Assembly (NCBI GenBank): GCA_009712635.1
Contig: WASS01000003.1
Span: 318-50,090 of the forward strand
From: Hungatella sp.
GTDB taxonomy: Bacteria; Bacillota; Clostridia; Lachnospirales; Lachnospiraceae
Direction of reading: 5' to 3'
DNA length: 49,773 nt
The notes beneath the pieces were generated by a model. That model ran no database searches. It was not told the origin of the DNA and was given only the letters and a program-made list of their open reading frames with translations. Shown one piece after another: positions 9,813 to 19,214 of this stretch. The position numbers and the translations under genes are program-made. Within the stretch, counting starts at the first letter, position 1. The number at the start of each line of letters is the position of its first letter.

Positions 9813-11045
9813 TCAGGCTGATATTTTTCCCGATTTGTCCATTTTTTCTTTAGCAAAAGCAGCTGTTATTACCAGTTCCTTCTGATTTCCTGACGGAACT
9901 TCATACATAGCATCCATCATTATGGTTTCTGCAATGGATCTTAAACCACGTGCTCCCAATTTAAATTCGATAGCCTTATCGACAATAAAGTCTAACGCGG
10001 CATCTTCAAAAGTCAGTTTGACGTCGTCCATTCCAAAAAGCTTTACATACTGCTTTATAATAGAATTTTTAGGCTCTGTAAGAATTCTCCTCAACGATTT
10101 TCTTTCGAGCGGATCAAGATAAGTCAGCACCGGCAAACGTCCGATAATTTCAGGAATAAGACCGAAAGCTTTCAAATCCTGCGGAGAAATATATTGTAGG
10201 AAATTGCTCCGGTCAATCTCGTGCGATGATTTTGTGGCGCTATAACCGACAACGTGAGTATTCAAACGTTGTGCAATTTTTTTCTCAATGCCGTCAAATG
10301 CTCCACCGCAAATAAAGAGAATATTCTGTGTATTTACGGCAATCATCCGCTGTTCCGGATGCTTACGTCCACCTTGTGGCGGAACATTTACCACAGAGCC
10401 TTCCAACAACTTCAGCAAGCCCTGCTGCACGCCTTCACCACTCACATCTCTCGTAATAGAAGGATTATCGCTTTTGCGGGCTATCTTATCAATTTCATCA
10501 ATAAAGACAATACCTCTTTCGGCAGCCTTCACATCATAATCAGCCACCTGCAAAAGACGGGTCAGAATGCTTTCTATATCTTCGCCAACGTATCCGGCTT
10601 CGGTAAATACCGTTGCATCTACAATGGTAAAAGGAACATGCAATTGACGGGCAATAGTACGCGCCAAAAGTGTTTTCCCCGTACCTGTAGGGCCAACCAT
10701 AATGATGTTCGATTTTTCAATTTCAACATCATCGCCATGATCCCGTTGAGTGAGTCGTTTATAGTGATTGTAAACAGCTACCGATAAAAACTTCTTGGCT
10801 TCATCCTGCCCAATAACGTATTGATCGAGGAACTGCTTAATCTCCATCGGTTTTGGAGGGGCACCATTTTTAAATTTGATATCTTCCGCTCCGGATTTTT
10901 TCGAAAATTCCTGAACGATATCGTAGGCCATTTCAACGCACTGTGAACAAATCGCGCCGTCGACGCCCGTAATTAAAGCGCCCACCTCCGACTCCGATCT
11001 GCCGCACATTGAGCAGCATCGACCTGTTGTATTCTTTTTTGCCAT
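9813..11045 (-). CDS. clpX: ATP-dependent Clp protease ATP-binding subunit ClpX
   Basis: A 410-residue AAA+ unfoldase that feeds tagged proteins to ClpP. The N-terminal zinc-binding domain has Cys11, Cys14, Cys33 and Cys36 ([13 protein letters not shown]). Walker A is [11 protein letters not shown] near 117-127, Walker B FIDEIDK, and the C-terminal D2 small domain has LGARGLRSI. Length is standard. It follows clpP on the same strand with a 13-nt gap, the usual clpP-clpX operon. Confidence 0.97.
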   Translation of the reverse strand: MAKKNTTGRCCSMCGRSESEVGALITGVDGAICSQCVEMAYDIVQEFSKKSGAEDIKFKNGAPPKPMEIKQFLDQYVIGQDEAKKFLSVAVYNHYKRLTQRDHGDDVEIEKSNIIMVGPTGTGKTLLARTIARQLHVPFTIVDATVFTEAGYVGEDIESILTRLLQVADYDVKAAERGIVFIDEIDKIARKSDNPSITRDVSGEGVQQGLLKLLEGSVVNVPPQGGRKHPEQRMIAVNTQNILFICGGAFDGIEKKIAQRLNTHVVGYSATKSSHEIDRSNFLQYISPQDLKAFGLIPEIIGRLPVLTYLDPLERKSLRRILTEPKNSIIKQYVKLFGMDDVKLTFEDAALDFIVDKAIEFKLGARGLRSIAETIMMDAMYEVPSGNQKELVITAAFAKEKMDKSGKISA

Positions 11046-11058
11046 AAATTACTAATCC

Positions 11059-11727
11059 TTATTTCTTTTCGCGGAATAATACTTCATCCACCATTCCGTA
11101 TTCTTTAGCTTCAGCAGCTGTCATCCAGTAGTCACGATCCGAATCCTTTTCGATTCTTTCGTATTCATTACCGGAATGATCTGCAATAATCATATACAAT
11201 TCTTTTTTCAACTTCTGAATTTCACGAGCCGTAATTTCTATATCTGAAGCCTGTCCCTGAGCACCGCCCATCGGCTGGTGAATCATGATACGTGAGTGTT
11301 TCAGCGCAGAGCGTTTACCCTTACTGCCGGCAACCAGCAATACGGCTGCCATCGAAGCTGCCATTCCGGTGCAAATTGTTGCCACCTTACTACTGATAAA
11401 CTGCATAGTGTCGTAAATTCCCAAACCGGCATATACAGAACCACCGGGGCTATTCAAATAGATGGCAATATCTTTTCCGGGATCAGCAGAATCAAGATAA
11501 AGCAGCTGAGCCTGAATCACATTTGCCACGTAATCATCAATGGGCATTCCCAAAAAGATAATACGATCCATCATCAAACGTGAAAAAACATCCATCTGAG
11601 TTACATTCAACTGACGTTCTTCCAGAATTGAAGGTGATATATAATTGTCGGTTATCCGGGAATACTGGTCTAATGCCAGTCCGTTCATTCCCAAATGTTT
11701 GGTTGCATAATTTCTAAAATCGTTCAT
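11059..11727 (-). CDS. clpP: ATP-dependent Clp protease proteolytic subunit ClpP
   Basis: A 222-residue serine peptidase forming the barrel that degrades substrates unfolded by ClpX. The catalytic triad is visible as Ser125 (GMAASMA), His150 (IMIHQPMGG) and Asp199 (SDRDYWM), with the spacing found in E. coli. The ATG at 11727 (MNDFRNYATKHLGMNG) matches the usual Bacteroidales start; an upstream TTG at 11766 is less likely. Upstream is dnaJ rather than the trigger-factor gene found in many bacteria. Confidence 0.96.
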   Translation of the reverse strand: MNDFRNYATKHLGMNGLALDQYSRITDNYISPSILEERQLNVTQMDVFSRLMMDRIIFLGMPIDDYVANVIQAQLLYLDSADPGKDIAIYLNSPGGSVYAGLGIYDTMQFISSKVATICTGMAASMAAVLLVAGSKGKRSALKHSRIMIHQPMGGAQGQASDIEITAREIQKLKKELYMIIADHSGNEYERIEKDSDRDYWMTAAEAKEYGMVDEVLFREKK

Positions 11728-11798
11728 AAGTATTCTGTTTGTGAAACTTTTATCTGTTTTATTCAAACATTCGTTTCTGTTTTTACATAGAAGAATAA

Positions 11799-11806
11799 CA
11801 AAGGTA
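11799..11806 (-). promoter_or_regulatory. Putative -7 box for clpP-clpX
   Basis: The plus strand reads caaaggta, that is TACCTTTG on the minus strand, an exact TAnnTTTG match 72 bases upstream of the clpP ATG. The -33 element is weak. Confidence 0.5.
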
Positions 11807-11877
11807 GCATAAATTCAATGTAAACACAAGCACCTTAATCTGTAACAAATTACAAATCAGATCTGACACCTGCGCTC

Positions 11878-13032
11878 TTATTCAAACATTCTCCTGAAAT
11901 TCTGGAAGAATGATTTTGACGCAGATCCGTTTGGTTTTACATTAGGAGATTCATTCAGCTTTTCAATCAGCTTTTGTTCATCTTTGGTGAGATGCTCCGG
12001 AATGTATACACCGATGTGTACCAATAAATCGCCATGGCCGTAACGGTTTACATTGGGCAAGCCTTTTCCTCTCAATCTCAAAACCTTACCGGGCTGAGTA
12101 CCGGCATCTACCTTCACCTTAACACGCCCGTCTACTGTTGGCACTTCGACTGTACCTCCCAAAATAGCAACTGTCACAGGCAAAAGAAGATTATAGACAA
12201 GATCATTTTCATCGCGAATCAATTCAGGATGTTGTTCTTCTTCAATCAACACGAGAAGATCTCCCGTAACACCACCACGTCGGGCCGCATTTCCTTTACC
12301 ACTAACCGAGAGTTGCATACCCTCACCAACGCCGGCCGGAATATTAATACTGATTACTTCATCCTGACGAACAATACCTTCACCGTTACAATGAGGGCAT
12401 TTTTTCGTTATTGTTTTACCATCTCCGTTGCAGGAAGGACAAACCGACTGGGTTTGCATCGCACCGAGAATAGTTTGTTGCACACGGGTTACATGTCCTG
12501 ATCCATGACAGGTTGAACAGGTAGACACTCCACTCGGATCTGCCGCACCACTTCCCCCGCAATGAGAACAGGCAACATATTTATTGACCTTGATTTTCTT
12601 TTCTACACCATTGGCAATTTCCTGCAAATTCAGGTGAACCTTCACTCTCAAATCTGCTCCACGATTATAACGGGGTGAGTTACCTCCACCACCGCCAAAT
12701 CCGCCGAAACCACCAAAGCCACCGAAATGACCACCGAAAATATCGCCGAAATGAGAGAAAATATCGTCCATATTTCCACTCCATTGTGTACCGCCACCAG
12801 CAGCACCGCCCATACCGGCATGACCGAACTGATCGTAACGCTGGCGTTTTTGTGCATCACTCAGCACTTCATAAGCTTCAGCAGCCTCTTTAAATTTTTC
12901 TTCAGCTTCTTTATTCCCGGGGTTTTTATCGGGGTGAAACTGAATTGCCTTCTTACGATAGGCTTTTTTTATTTCGTCATCCGAAGCATTTTTGGAGACT
13001 CCAAGCACTTCGTAATAGTCTCTTTTCGACAT
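11878..13032 (-). CDS. dnaJ: Chaperone protein DnaJ
   Basis: A 384-residue Hsp40 cochaperone that stimulates DnaK. The J domain (1-70) has the HPD motif in FHPDKNPG. A Gly/Phe-rich linker follows at about 75-125. Four zinc-binding repeats lie at about 155-220 ([32 protein letters not shown]), then the substrate-binding beta domains. Full length. grpE is 119 bases upstream on the same strand, the usual heat-shock pairing; dnaK is not in the window. Confidence 0.97.
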   Translation of the reverse strand: MSKRDYYEVLGVSKNASDDEIKKAYRKKAIQFHPDKNPGNKEAEEKFKEAAEAYEVLSDAQKRQRYDQFGHAGMGGAAGGGTQWSGNMDDIFSHFGDIFGGHFGGFGGFGGFGGGGGNSPRYNRGADLRVKVHLNLQEIANGVEKKIKVNKYVACSHCGGSGAADPSGVSTCSTCHGSGHVTRVQQTILGAMQTQSVCPSCNGDGKTITKKCPHCNGEGIVRQDEVISINIPAGVGEGMQLSVSGKGNAARRGGVTGDLLVLIEEEQHPELIRDENDLVYNLLLPVTVAILGGTVEVPTVDGRVKVKVDAGTQPGKVLRLRGKGLPNVNRYGHGDLLVHIGVYIPEHLTKDEQKLIEKLNESPNVKPNGSASKSFFQNFRRMFE

Positions 13033-13151
13033 CTTTATATTGATTTACAATTTATTCGTTTTCGACTTGCAATGTAAAAGTTCATATCTATTTACTTTTA
13101 CACCAAGCATTTAACTGTAATATCGTTGAAATGTAAGCGTTTGCAACCGAA

Positions 13152-13703
13152 TTATTCTCCGACAACCACTTTTGCAAAACGTATCACTTTATCATTCAAC
13201 ACGTAGCCCTTTTGAACACAATCAACAACCTTACCTTTTAATTCCTCCGACGGTGCCGGAATAGTTGTTATTGCCTCATGAAATTCCGTGTCAAAAACAC
13301 TATTTTCAGTCTCAATAGCCTTTACTCCGTTTTGAGTAAGAAATGCCACCAACTTAGTATAAATCAGTTCCATTCCCTGACGTACAGCATCCACATCCGT
13401 ACTATCTTTCGAAGCCTGCAAACCTCTTTCGAAATCATCAGCCAACGGCAACAGGTTTACCAAAACCGATTCACCTGCCGATTTTATCAGTTCAGATTTT
13501 TCGCGCAAAGTCCGCTTTCTGTAATTGTCAAACTCCGCCATCAGTCGCAAATGAGAATCATTCAACTGATTATATTTCGATTCCCATTCATTAACTTCAT
13601 TTTCCACAGAGGTTTCTTCGGAAACTTCACTTCCCTGAGCCTCGTTTTCCTGATTCTGAACTTCTTTTTCTACAATTTCCTCTGATTTCTTCTCCTGAGT
13701 CAT
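13152..13703 (-). CDS. grpE: Nucleotide exchange factor GrpE
   Basis: A 183-residue DnaK nucleotide exchange factor. The Glu-rich N-terminus (1-40) leads into a long helix/coiled coil (about 40-85, LRLMAEFDNYRKRTLREK), then the C-terminal beta domain with FDTEFHEAITT and VLNDKVIRFAKVVVGE. The acidic leader is typical of Bacteroidetes GrpE. It is probably cotranscribed with dnaJ. Confidence 0.96.
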   Translation of the reverse strand: MTQEKKSEEIVEKEVQNQENEAQGSEVSEETSVENEVNEWESKYNQLNDSHLRLMAEFDNYRKRTLREKSELIKSAGESVLVNLLPLADDFERGLQASKDSTDVDAVRQGMELIYTKLVAFLTQNGVKAIETENSVFDTEFHEAITTIPAPSEELKGKVVDCVQKGYVLNDKVIRFAKVVVGE

Positions 13704-13840
13704 AGTTCTTATAATGTATTTATTTATTCGTTTTTAAACAGACGTCTCCATAGTTACCCACAACAAAAAGCCTACCAAGAACATTCAGACACCATTTTGT
13801 CAGCCTTAAATGTCCAATTAATGCAGTTTTGTCAGGCATA

Positions 13841-14314
13841 TTATTCATGATGGTACGGCTCGCCTTTTATGATGGTCATTGCCCGGTATACTTGCTCTAC
13901 AAACAAAAGCCGGATCATCTGGTGCGAAAAAGTCATTCGCGAAAGCGACAATTTCCCGTTTGCACGTGCATACACATCGCCGGAGAATCCATAAGGGCCA
14001 CCCACAACAAAAACAAGGCGCTTGACAGAAGCAAGCCCTTTTTTCTCCAACAATGAAGCAAATTCCACAGAGCTGTATTGAACCCCTCTTTCATCCAGTA
14101 AAATAACTTCATCCGAGCTATCTAAAGCATTTAAAATTGCCACTCCTTCTTTTTCCTTTTGCTGGTCGAAAGAGAGATTTTTGGCATTTTTCAGTTCCGG
14201 TATAACCAACACCTCAAACGAAATGTAACGTTTAAGGCGTTTGAGATATTCTTCAACTGCCTGATTCAAGTAACTTTCCGTGGTTTTCCCCACCAGTAAG
14301 AGTGTAATTTTCAC
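13841..14314 (-). CDS. rlmH: 23S rRNA (pseudouridine1915-N3)-methyltransferase RlmH
   Basis: A 157-residue SPOUT methyltransferase that modifies pseudouridine 1915 of 23S rRNA helix 69. Family motifs are LLDERGVQYSS, FVVGGPYGFSGDVYARA and the C-terminal trefoil SLSRMTFSHQMIRLLFVEQ, ending KGEPYHHE as in almost all RlmH proteins. Length is standard. It is a single gene on the minus strand with its own promoter just upstream. Confidence 0.97.
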   Translation of the reverse strand: MKITLLLVGKTTESYLNQAVEEYLKRLKRYISFEVLVIPELKNAKNLSFDQQKEKEGVAILNALDSSDEVILLDERGVQYSSVEFASLLEKKGLASVKRLVFVVGGPYGFSGDVYARANGKLSLSRMTFSHQMIRLLFVEQVYRAMTIIKGEPYHHE

Positions 14315-14343
14315 TTAAATAGCATCATTTATAATTAGGCACA

Positions 14344-14351
14344 CAAAGGTA
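14344..14351 (-). promoter_or_regulatory. Putative -7 box for rlmH
   Basis: The plus strand reads caaaggta (TACCTTTG on the minus strand), 30 bases upstream of the rlmH ATG. Exact TAnnTTTG match; -33 not clear. Confidence 0.5.
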
Positions 14352-14577
14352 CAAACTATATTGTCAACCAACAACCCGCAGAAGTTTCCCGCCTGCAATC
14401 CAAGCGCAACAATTACGTACGCTAATTTTTTATCAGAAACTTTAATAATCATTCACTCATACCACATTCAACCTTACATTGAATCAAATTTCAGTATATC
14501 AACACAATGCAACAAAACCGCATTATTCACCACAAATGACAAACATTTTAAATAGTTGGTCGATTCCAATTTCCGCC

Positions 14578-14585
14578 TATCTTTG
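14578..14585 (+). promoter_or_regulatory. Putative distal promoter of the bamD operon
   Basis: TATCTTTG, an exact -7 match, with TTGG 18 bases upstream near the -33 position. It would give a leader of about 300 nt to bamD. Confidence 0.4.
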
Positions 14586-14682
14586 CATACAAAGGTTATC
14601 AAACAAAACAGAGAATGAGCTGACAAAGGATTTATCCAAAAAATTATCGAAATTATTTTTTCGTTATTTACCGTAATTTCAC

Positions 14683-14690
14683 TACCTTTG
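14683..14690 (+). promoter_or_regulatory. Putative proximal promoter of the bamD operon
   Basis: TACCTTTG, an exact -7 match about 200 bases upstream of the bamD start. The -33 region is T-rich without a clean TTTG. Confidence 0.45.
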
Positions 14691-14887
14691 CAGGTCATTT
14701 TAGGATTGTGCTGTATTCGTTTTTACATTGAACACACCGAAACAAATCGGCAACTGAAACGAGCTATGAATAACGTTTTCTACAACAGGGAATTAACATT
14801 ATAGCAAGTTCCATGTGACCTTAAAAAAACAAAGTTCCAAACACATGAAATGAGCTATTCGCCCTTTAAATGAAACAACATCAATCA

Positions 14888-15697
14888 ATGAAAAAACTAT
14901 CGCTTTTACTACTGATCACTGTCTCATTTTTAACTTCTTGCAGTCAATTTCAGAAATTACTAAAAAGCAACGACAACGAGTTAAAGTACAATGAAGCAAA
15001 AGCTTACTACGACAAAAAGGATTACAATCACGCAGCGCAATTATTCGAAGACATTTCGACCTATTACAAAGGGACAGACCGTTCGGAAGATGTGATGTAT
15101 TATCTGGCTAAGTCGTACGCAGGACAAAAAGATTTTTATAGCGCCGGAGAAAACTTCAAAGGTTACATAAAAAGCTTTCCAAGAGGCAAATATGCAGAGG
15201 AAAGTTATTTCATGATTGGTTATTCATCCTATCTGGATTCACCGGATGCCCGTCTTGACCAGTCAAGCACAAATGACGCCATTACTGCTTTTTCAAACTT
15301 TGTAGAAAGCTATCCGCAAAGCGAACGAGCAAAACAGGCATACGAATACCTGACTGAATTAAAAGACAAACTGGCTTACAAAGCCTATTTGAATGCAAAA
15401 ACATATTACAACCTGGGCAATTATCTGGGAAGAAACTGTTACGCATCTGCTGTCATCACAGCAAACAACGCTTTAAAAATATACACCGAGACTAAATATC
15501 GCGATGACCTCACAGCTCTTGTAATGAAATCAAAACATGCACAGGCTGTTGAAAGTTTTGAAGAAAAGAAAGCAGACCGTTACCGTGATGTAATTGATGA
15601 ATGCTACAGCTACATCAATGAATTTCCGAACGGCAAATATATCAAGGAAGCTCAATCCTTCCTCAAAGAAGCAAAGAATTACGTAAAAGAAAAATAA
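14888..15697 (+). CDS. bamD: Outer membrane assembly lipoprotein BamD
   Basis: A 269-residue TPR lipoprotein of the BAM complex that inserts beta-barrel proteins in the outer membrane. The lipoprotein signal ends in the lipobox LTSC (Cys18). TPR-like repeats cover about 30-250 (YYDKKDYNHAAQLFEDI, YLAKSYAGQKDFYSAGENF, FIGYS-like helices). The internal ATG at 14888 gives a compact signal peptide; an in-frame ATG at 14870 adds six residues and cannot be excluded. rpoZ starts two bases after its stop, so they are cotranscribed. Confidence 0.93.
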   Translation: MKKLSLLLLITVSFLTSCSQFQKLLKSNDNELKYNEAKAYYDKKDYNHAAQLFEDISTYYKGTDRSEDVMYYLAKSYAGQKDFYSAGENFKGYIKSFPRGKYAEESYFMIGYSSYLDSPDARLDQSSTNDAITAFSNFVESYPQSERAKQAYEYLTELKDKLAYKAYLNAKTYYNLGNYLGRNCYASAVITANNALKIYTETKYRDDLTALVMKSKHAQAVESFEEKKADRYRDVIDECYSYINEFPNGKYIKEAQSFLKEAKNYVKEK

Positions 15698-15699
15698 CT

Positions 15700-16017
15700 A
15701 TGGACTTTAGAAAAACAAAAGCGCCTCTTTCAACCATTACCCGTGACATGAACAGCATGTGCGAGCCAACAGGTAATGTGTACGAAACTGTCAATGTCAT
15801 TGGCAAAAGAGCAAACCAAATCAGCTTATTGATTCGTGACGAACTGGATCAGAAACTGAAAGAATTCACATCCGTAGCTGACAGTCTGGAAGAAGTATTC
15901 GAAAACCGCGAACAAATCGAATTGTCTCGTTTTTACGAAAGACTTCCTAAACCTACTTTAATTGCTGCACAGGAATACGTGGACAACAAACTGTTCCACC
16001 GCAAGGCTATTAAGTAA
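15700..16017 (+). CDS. rpoZ: DNA-directed RNA polymerase omega subunit (Bacteroidetes type)
   Basis: A 105-residue protein matching the omega/Rpb6 form of Bacteroidales, with NVYETVNVIGKRANQISL (the omega core, residues 27-44) and the conserved C-terminal RLPKPTLIAAQEYVDNK. Omega stabilises the beta-prime subunit during RNA polymerase assembly. Its position right after bamD and before coaBC is a usual order in this phylum. Confidence 0.92.
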   Translation: MDFRKTKAPLSTITRDMNSMCEPTGNVYETVNVIGKRANQISLLIRDELDQKLKEFTSVADSLEEVFENREQIELSRFYERLPKPTLIAAQEYVDNKLFHRKAIK

Positions 16018-16133
16018 GTTTTTTCGCAACAATAAACTATAATTTTGCCGGTTCGTCACAAACGGATCGGCAAAAAGTGTCTTTAAACGGCACATAAACA
16101 CATCATCCTTCACTCAACTCTAATTCCGGCATC

Positions 16134-17330
16134 ATGCTTCGAGGGAAAAATATTATACTTGGCATTACCGGCAGCATTGCCGCATACAAGTCGGCCTTGT
16201 TGACCCGTCTTCTGGTAAAAGAAGGTGCAAACGTCAAAATTGTAATGACACCTTTGGCAAAAGAGTTCATTACTCCCCTAACCTTAGCAACTCTAGCCAA
16301 AAACCCGATTCTTGTCGATTTTTTTGACCCGACAAACGGCAACTGGAACAGTCATGTCAATTTAGGATTATGGGCCGACGCATACGTAATTGCACCGGCA
16401 ACTGCCAACACACTGGGCAAAATGGCCAACGGAATCGCGGATAATCTATTGATGACCACTTATTTTTCAGCAAAATGCCCTGTTTTTGTTGCACCGGCAA
16501 TGGACCTCGACATGTTTCAGCATCCAGCCACACAAAAAAACATAAGCACTCTGCTAAGCTACGGCAACCATATTATTGACGCCGGCACCGGAGAACTGGC
16601 AAGTGGACTGGAAGGCAAAGGAAGGATGGCCGAACCGGAAGATATCGTACGTTATCTGAATAGCTATTTTTCAGAGACAGCTTCTCTTACCGGAAAGAAA
16701 GTATTGATCACAGCCGGGCCTACATATGAAAAGATAGACCCTGTACGTTTCATCGGCAACTATTCTTCGGGAAAAATGGGATTTGCGCTGGCACAAACAT
16801 GTGCCGAAAGAGGTGCAAAGGTAACGCTTGTCTCCGGACCGGTTAGTCTTACGATCAACCATCCGAATATAGAACGCATCGACGTCGAAAGCGCAAAAGA
16901 AATGTATCAGGCTGCGTCTGCAAATTTCGCCGACAACGACATAGCAATTCTCTGTGCAGCAGTGGCCGACTTTACACCGGAAACCAGAACTAATCAAAAG
17001 ATCAAAAGAGGCAAGGACGATTTAGTACTTAACCTCAAACCCACACGCGACATCGCTGCATCGCTGGGAGCTGTAAAACGAGACAACCAGTTGTTGATCG
17101 GGTTTGCGCTGGAAACAAACGACGAAGAAGAAAATGCCTTATCGAAGCTCAAAAGAAAGAATTTCGATATGATTGTATTGAACTCGTTACGCACTCCGCA
17201 AGCCGGATTTCAGTACAACACCAATCAAATTACGATCATCGATAAAAACGGAAATAAAAAAGAATACCCTCTTAAAGACAAAAAAGAGGTTGCAAATGAC
17301 ATTGTAAACGTAATTGAACAAAAACTATAA
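16134..17330 (+). CDS. coaBC: Bifunctional phosphopantothenoylcysteine decarboxylase/phosphopantothenate-cysteine ligase
   Basis: A 398-residue enzyme for two steps of coenzyme A synthesis. The N-terminal CoaC flavoprotein domain (1-175) has GITGSIAAYKS, APATANTLGKMANGIADNLL and APAMDLDMFQHPATQ. The C-terminal CoaB ligase domain (about 185-398) starts with LITAGPTYEKIDPVRFIGN and NYSSGKMG and includes the CTP-binding KIKRGKDDLVLNLKP segment. Length is normal. cdd follows after 8 bases, suggesting cotranscription. Confidence 0.97.
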   Translation: MLRGKNIILGITGSIAAYKSALLTRLLVKEGANVKIVMTPLAKEFITPLTLATLAKNPILVDFFDPTNGNWNSHVNLGLWADAYVIAPATANTLGKMANGIADNLLMTTYFSAKCPVFVAPAMDLDMFQHPATQKNISTLLSYGNHIIDAGTGELASGLEGKGRMAEPEDIVRYLNSYFSETASLTGKKVLITAGPTYEKIDPVRFIGNYSSGKMGFALAQTCAERGAKVTLVSGPVSLTINHPNIERIDVESAKEMYQAASANFADNDIAILCAAVADFTPETRTNQKIKRGKDDLVLNLKPTRDIAASLGAVKRDNQLLIGFALETNDEEENALSKLKRKNFDMIVLNSLRTPQAGFQYNTNQITIIDKNGNKKEYPLKDKKEVANDIVNVIEQKL

Positions 17331-17338
17331 CAGCTCCA

Positions 17339-17818
17339 ATGAAAACACAAAGCATCGTTACTCAGGTTCAACTCTATCAGTTTGACGAACTGGCGCCCGA
17401 TTATCAAAAGATAGTAAGTCTGGCCAAAGAGCAAACCGGGAAGTCATACTCTCCCTACTCTCATTTTGCCGTAGGTGCTGCTGTATTAATGGAGAACGGT
17501 GAGATTTTTGCGGGAAGCAATCAGGAAAATGCAGCTTACCCATCGGGATTATGCGCAGAAAGAACCACAATGTTTTATGCAAATGCACAGCGCCCTGATG
17601 TACCCATCAAAGCCATTGCCATAGCTGCATTTACAAATGGAGATTATTTGGAAGATCCGGTAGCTCCCTGCGGGGCATGTCGACAGGCTTTGCTTGAAAA
17701 TGAAAGCCGTTTCGGGCAACCGTTACAGGTTTTGCTATACGGGAAGAAAGGAATTTATTTTGTAGAAAGCATCAAAGACCTTCTGCCGCTTTGCTTTACA
17801 AAAGAGAGCATGCAATAA
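17339..17818 (+). CDS. cdd: Cytidine deaminase
   Basis: A 159-residue zinc enzyme that converts cytidine and deoxycytidine to uridine forms in salvage. Zinc ligands and the catalytic Glu are in LCAERT (Cys-Ala-Glu) and PCGACRQ, and SPYSHFAVGAAVL marks the substrate-binding N-terminus. The Cys-type first ligand and the length indicate the small homotetrameric class, although the protein is about 25 residues longer at the N-terminus than the shortest members. Confidence 0.95.
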   Translation: MKTQSIVTQVQLYQFDELAPDYQKIVSLAKEQTGKSYSPYSHFAVGAAVLMENGEIFAGSNQENAAYPSGLCAERTTMFYANAQRPDVPIKAIAIAAFTNGDYLEDPVAPCGACRQALLENESRFGQPLQVLLYGKKGIYFVESIKDLLPLCFTKESMQ

Positions 17819-17848
17819 GCAGCAGAAAGTCGGTGGGGATTTTTATTT

Positions 17849-18184
17849 TTATTTGAGAAAGTCAAGACGGGCAGGACTGAATCCGTCAATCAGGATGCCT
17901 TCTTCGAGGCACACAACGCCGTGAACCACATTCGGTTCCACATAAAACCCATCGCCTGCTACCAGAATTTTTGACTCTCCGCCAACAGTCACTTCAAAGC
18001 GGCCACTCATCACAACGCTACTTTGAGAATGAAAGTGTTGGTGTGAATATCCTATTGCACCAGTTTTAAAAGCTACTTTTACCTGCATCAACTGTCCATC
18101 ATAACCCATTATCTGGCGTTCCACACCTTCGCCGGCAGGTTCCCATGCAAGCTCTTTCTCAATTATAAATGTTGAACTCTTCAT
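17849..18184 (-). CDS. kdgF: KdgF-like cupin, unsaturated uronate-linearising enzyme
   Basis: A 111-residue single-domain cupin. KdgF opens 4,5-unsaturated galacturonate or related uronates, the monomers released from pectin or alginate oligomers, to the linear keto acid. Likely metal ligands are His48, His50, Gln54 and His88 (YSHQHFHSQSS, EPNVVHG), the pattern known in KdgF, and the C-terminal GILIDGFSPARLDFL is typical. A FadR-type regulator lies 27 bases upstream on the same strand. The pectinase genes at 35-42 kb, including a GH105 that makes this substrate, support the role. Alginate-derived uronate remains an alternative. Confidence 0.85.
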   Translation of the reverse strand: MKSSTFIIEKELAWEPAGEGVERQIMGYDGQLMQVKVAFKTGAIGYSHQHFHSQSSVVMSGRFEVTVGGESKILVAGDGFYVEPNVVHGVVCLEEGILIDGFSPARLDFLK

Positions 18185-18211
18185 TATAGTCTATTTCTTT
18201 TATCGTGTCAA

Positions 18212-18931
18212 TTACTTCTTCAATGAAGAAGCAAACACCATCACATTATTCAGGTGAAGCCTCATTGTTGCTTCCGCAGCTTCCGAATCCTTTGCCCGGA
18301 TATACTCCAACAATTTAAGGTGCTCATTAGACGCAACCGTTTCGACCGCCTGACACACCTTATATTCATTAAAGCTTTTCAGAATATCGGGGGTTATGAT
18401 CATCATCAACGATTTAATCACCATATTTTTACTGCCCTCGGCAATGCTTCTGTGAAACGCCATGTCGGCATCAGCAACTTCCATACCCCCTGTTTTATCT
18501 TTATCAAGATAATTACGGAGAGCAGCTTCAATCTTCACAAGATCTTCGTCGGTACGACGCAAAGCGCAAAGACGAGCGGCATTGGTTTCAAGAATCAGGC
18601 GCGTTTCCACCAACGAATAAAAATCGTAATTATCCAGTTTGAGAACGTCCGTTATCAAGCCCTCAAGAGCCGGAATTTCCAACCCTGCAATAACAGATCC
18701 GCTCTGAGGCAAGGTTTTCAATACCCCATAAAATTCGAGTTTCTTGATGGCATCTCTCACATAAGCTCTGCCTACGCCAAATTGCTCTGCAAGCTTACGT
18801 TCGGCAGGCAGCCTGTCGCCGGGTTTCAATTTCCCGTTGTTCAATAAACTTTTAATTTCGCGAATAATAATGTCTGAAGGCGATTCTGTTGTAGATTCGG
18901 AAATAGTGCTAGCAATAGATTCTACAGTCAT
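18212..18931 (-). CDS. GntR-family (FadR subfamily) transcriptional regulator
   Basis: A 239-residue regulator. The N-terminal winged helix (about 20-88) has KPGDRLPAERKLAEQFGVG and RDAIKKLEFYGVL. The C-terminal helical FCD ligand domain (about 105-232) has the metal-binding pattern ending in late His residues (HLKLLEYI, MRLHLNN). FadR-type regulators commonly answer to uronates and other organic acids. It precedes kdgF in a two-gene operon, so uronate control is likely but inferred. Confidence 0.9.
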   Translation of the reverse strand: MTVESIASTISESTTESPSDIIIREIKSLLNNGKLKPGDRLPAERKLAEQFGVGRAYVRDAIKKLEFYGVLKTLPQSGSVIAGLEIPALEGLITDVLKLDNYDFYSLVETRLILETNAARLCALRRTDEDLVKIEAALRNYLDKDKTGGMEVADADMAFHRSIAEGSKNMVIKSLMMIITPDILKSFNEYKVCQAVETVASNEHLKLLEYIRAKDSEAAEATMRLHLNNVMVFASSLKK

Positions 18932-19021
18932 ACGATACTGACAGATTGATAGTTGTTTACTCCTGTATCAAACAAAGCGTGTTCGGTAACAGAAATTGAT
19001 GTTATTTGGAGAAAATAAATA

Positions 19022-19029
19022 CAAAGATA
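19022..19029 (-). promoter_or_regulatory. Putative -7 box for the gntR-kdgF operon
   Basis: The plus strand reads caaagata (TATCTTTG on the minus strand), 91 bases upstream of the regulator ATG. Confidence 0.45.
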
Positions 19030-19180
19030 GCGACTAAAAGCAATACCGCAATAAAAAAATCGCGAGTTTTAAGAAAAGTGTGCAGTTTTGCAATCGATTG
19101 ATAGATTGAAATATGGATATAGTTTGAAGCCCCGATAATCAGTTTTGAGAAAAATGCGCTATAAACCCAAATTAATTTTT

Positions 19181-19188
19181 TACCTTTG
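19181..19188 (+). promoter_or_regulatory. Putative -7 box for the serine palmitoyltransferase gene
   Basis: TACCTTTG, an exact TAnnTTTG match, 27 bases before the GTG start at 19215, implying a short leader. Confidence 0.5.
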
Positions 19189-19214
19189 CAACCTATAACC
19201 AAAAACTGAAAACT

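Larger units (their letters stand above)
14352..14887. other. Intergenic region with bamD promoters
   Basis: About 530 bases without a supported gene. The ORFs here are short and low-complexity. Two plus-strand TAnnTTTG boxes (14578 and 14683) are the only signals recognised. Confidence 0.5.

Noticed and set aside
14474..14698. 74-residue minus-strand ORF upstream of bamD
   Set aside because: Low complexity, overlaps two promoter-like boxes, no family pattern.
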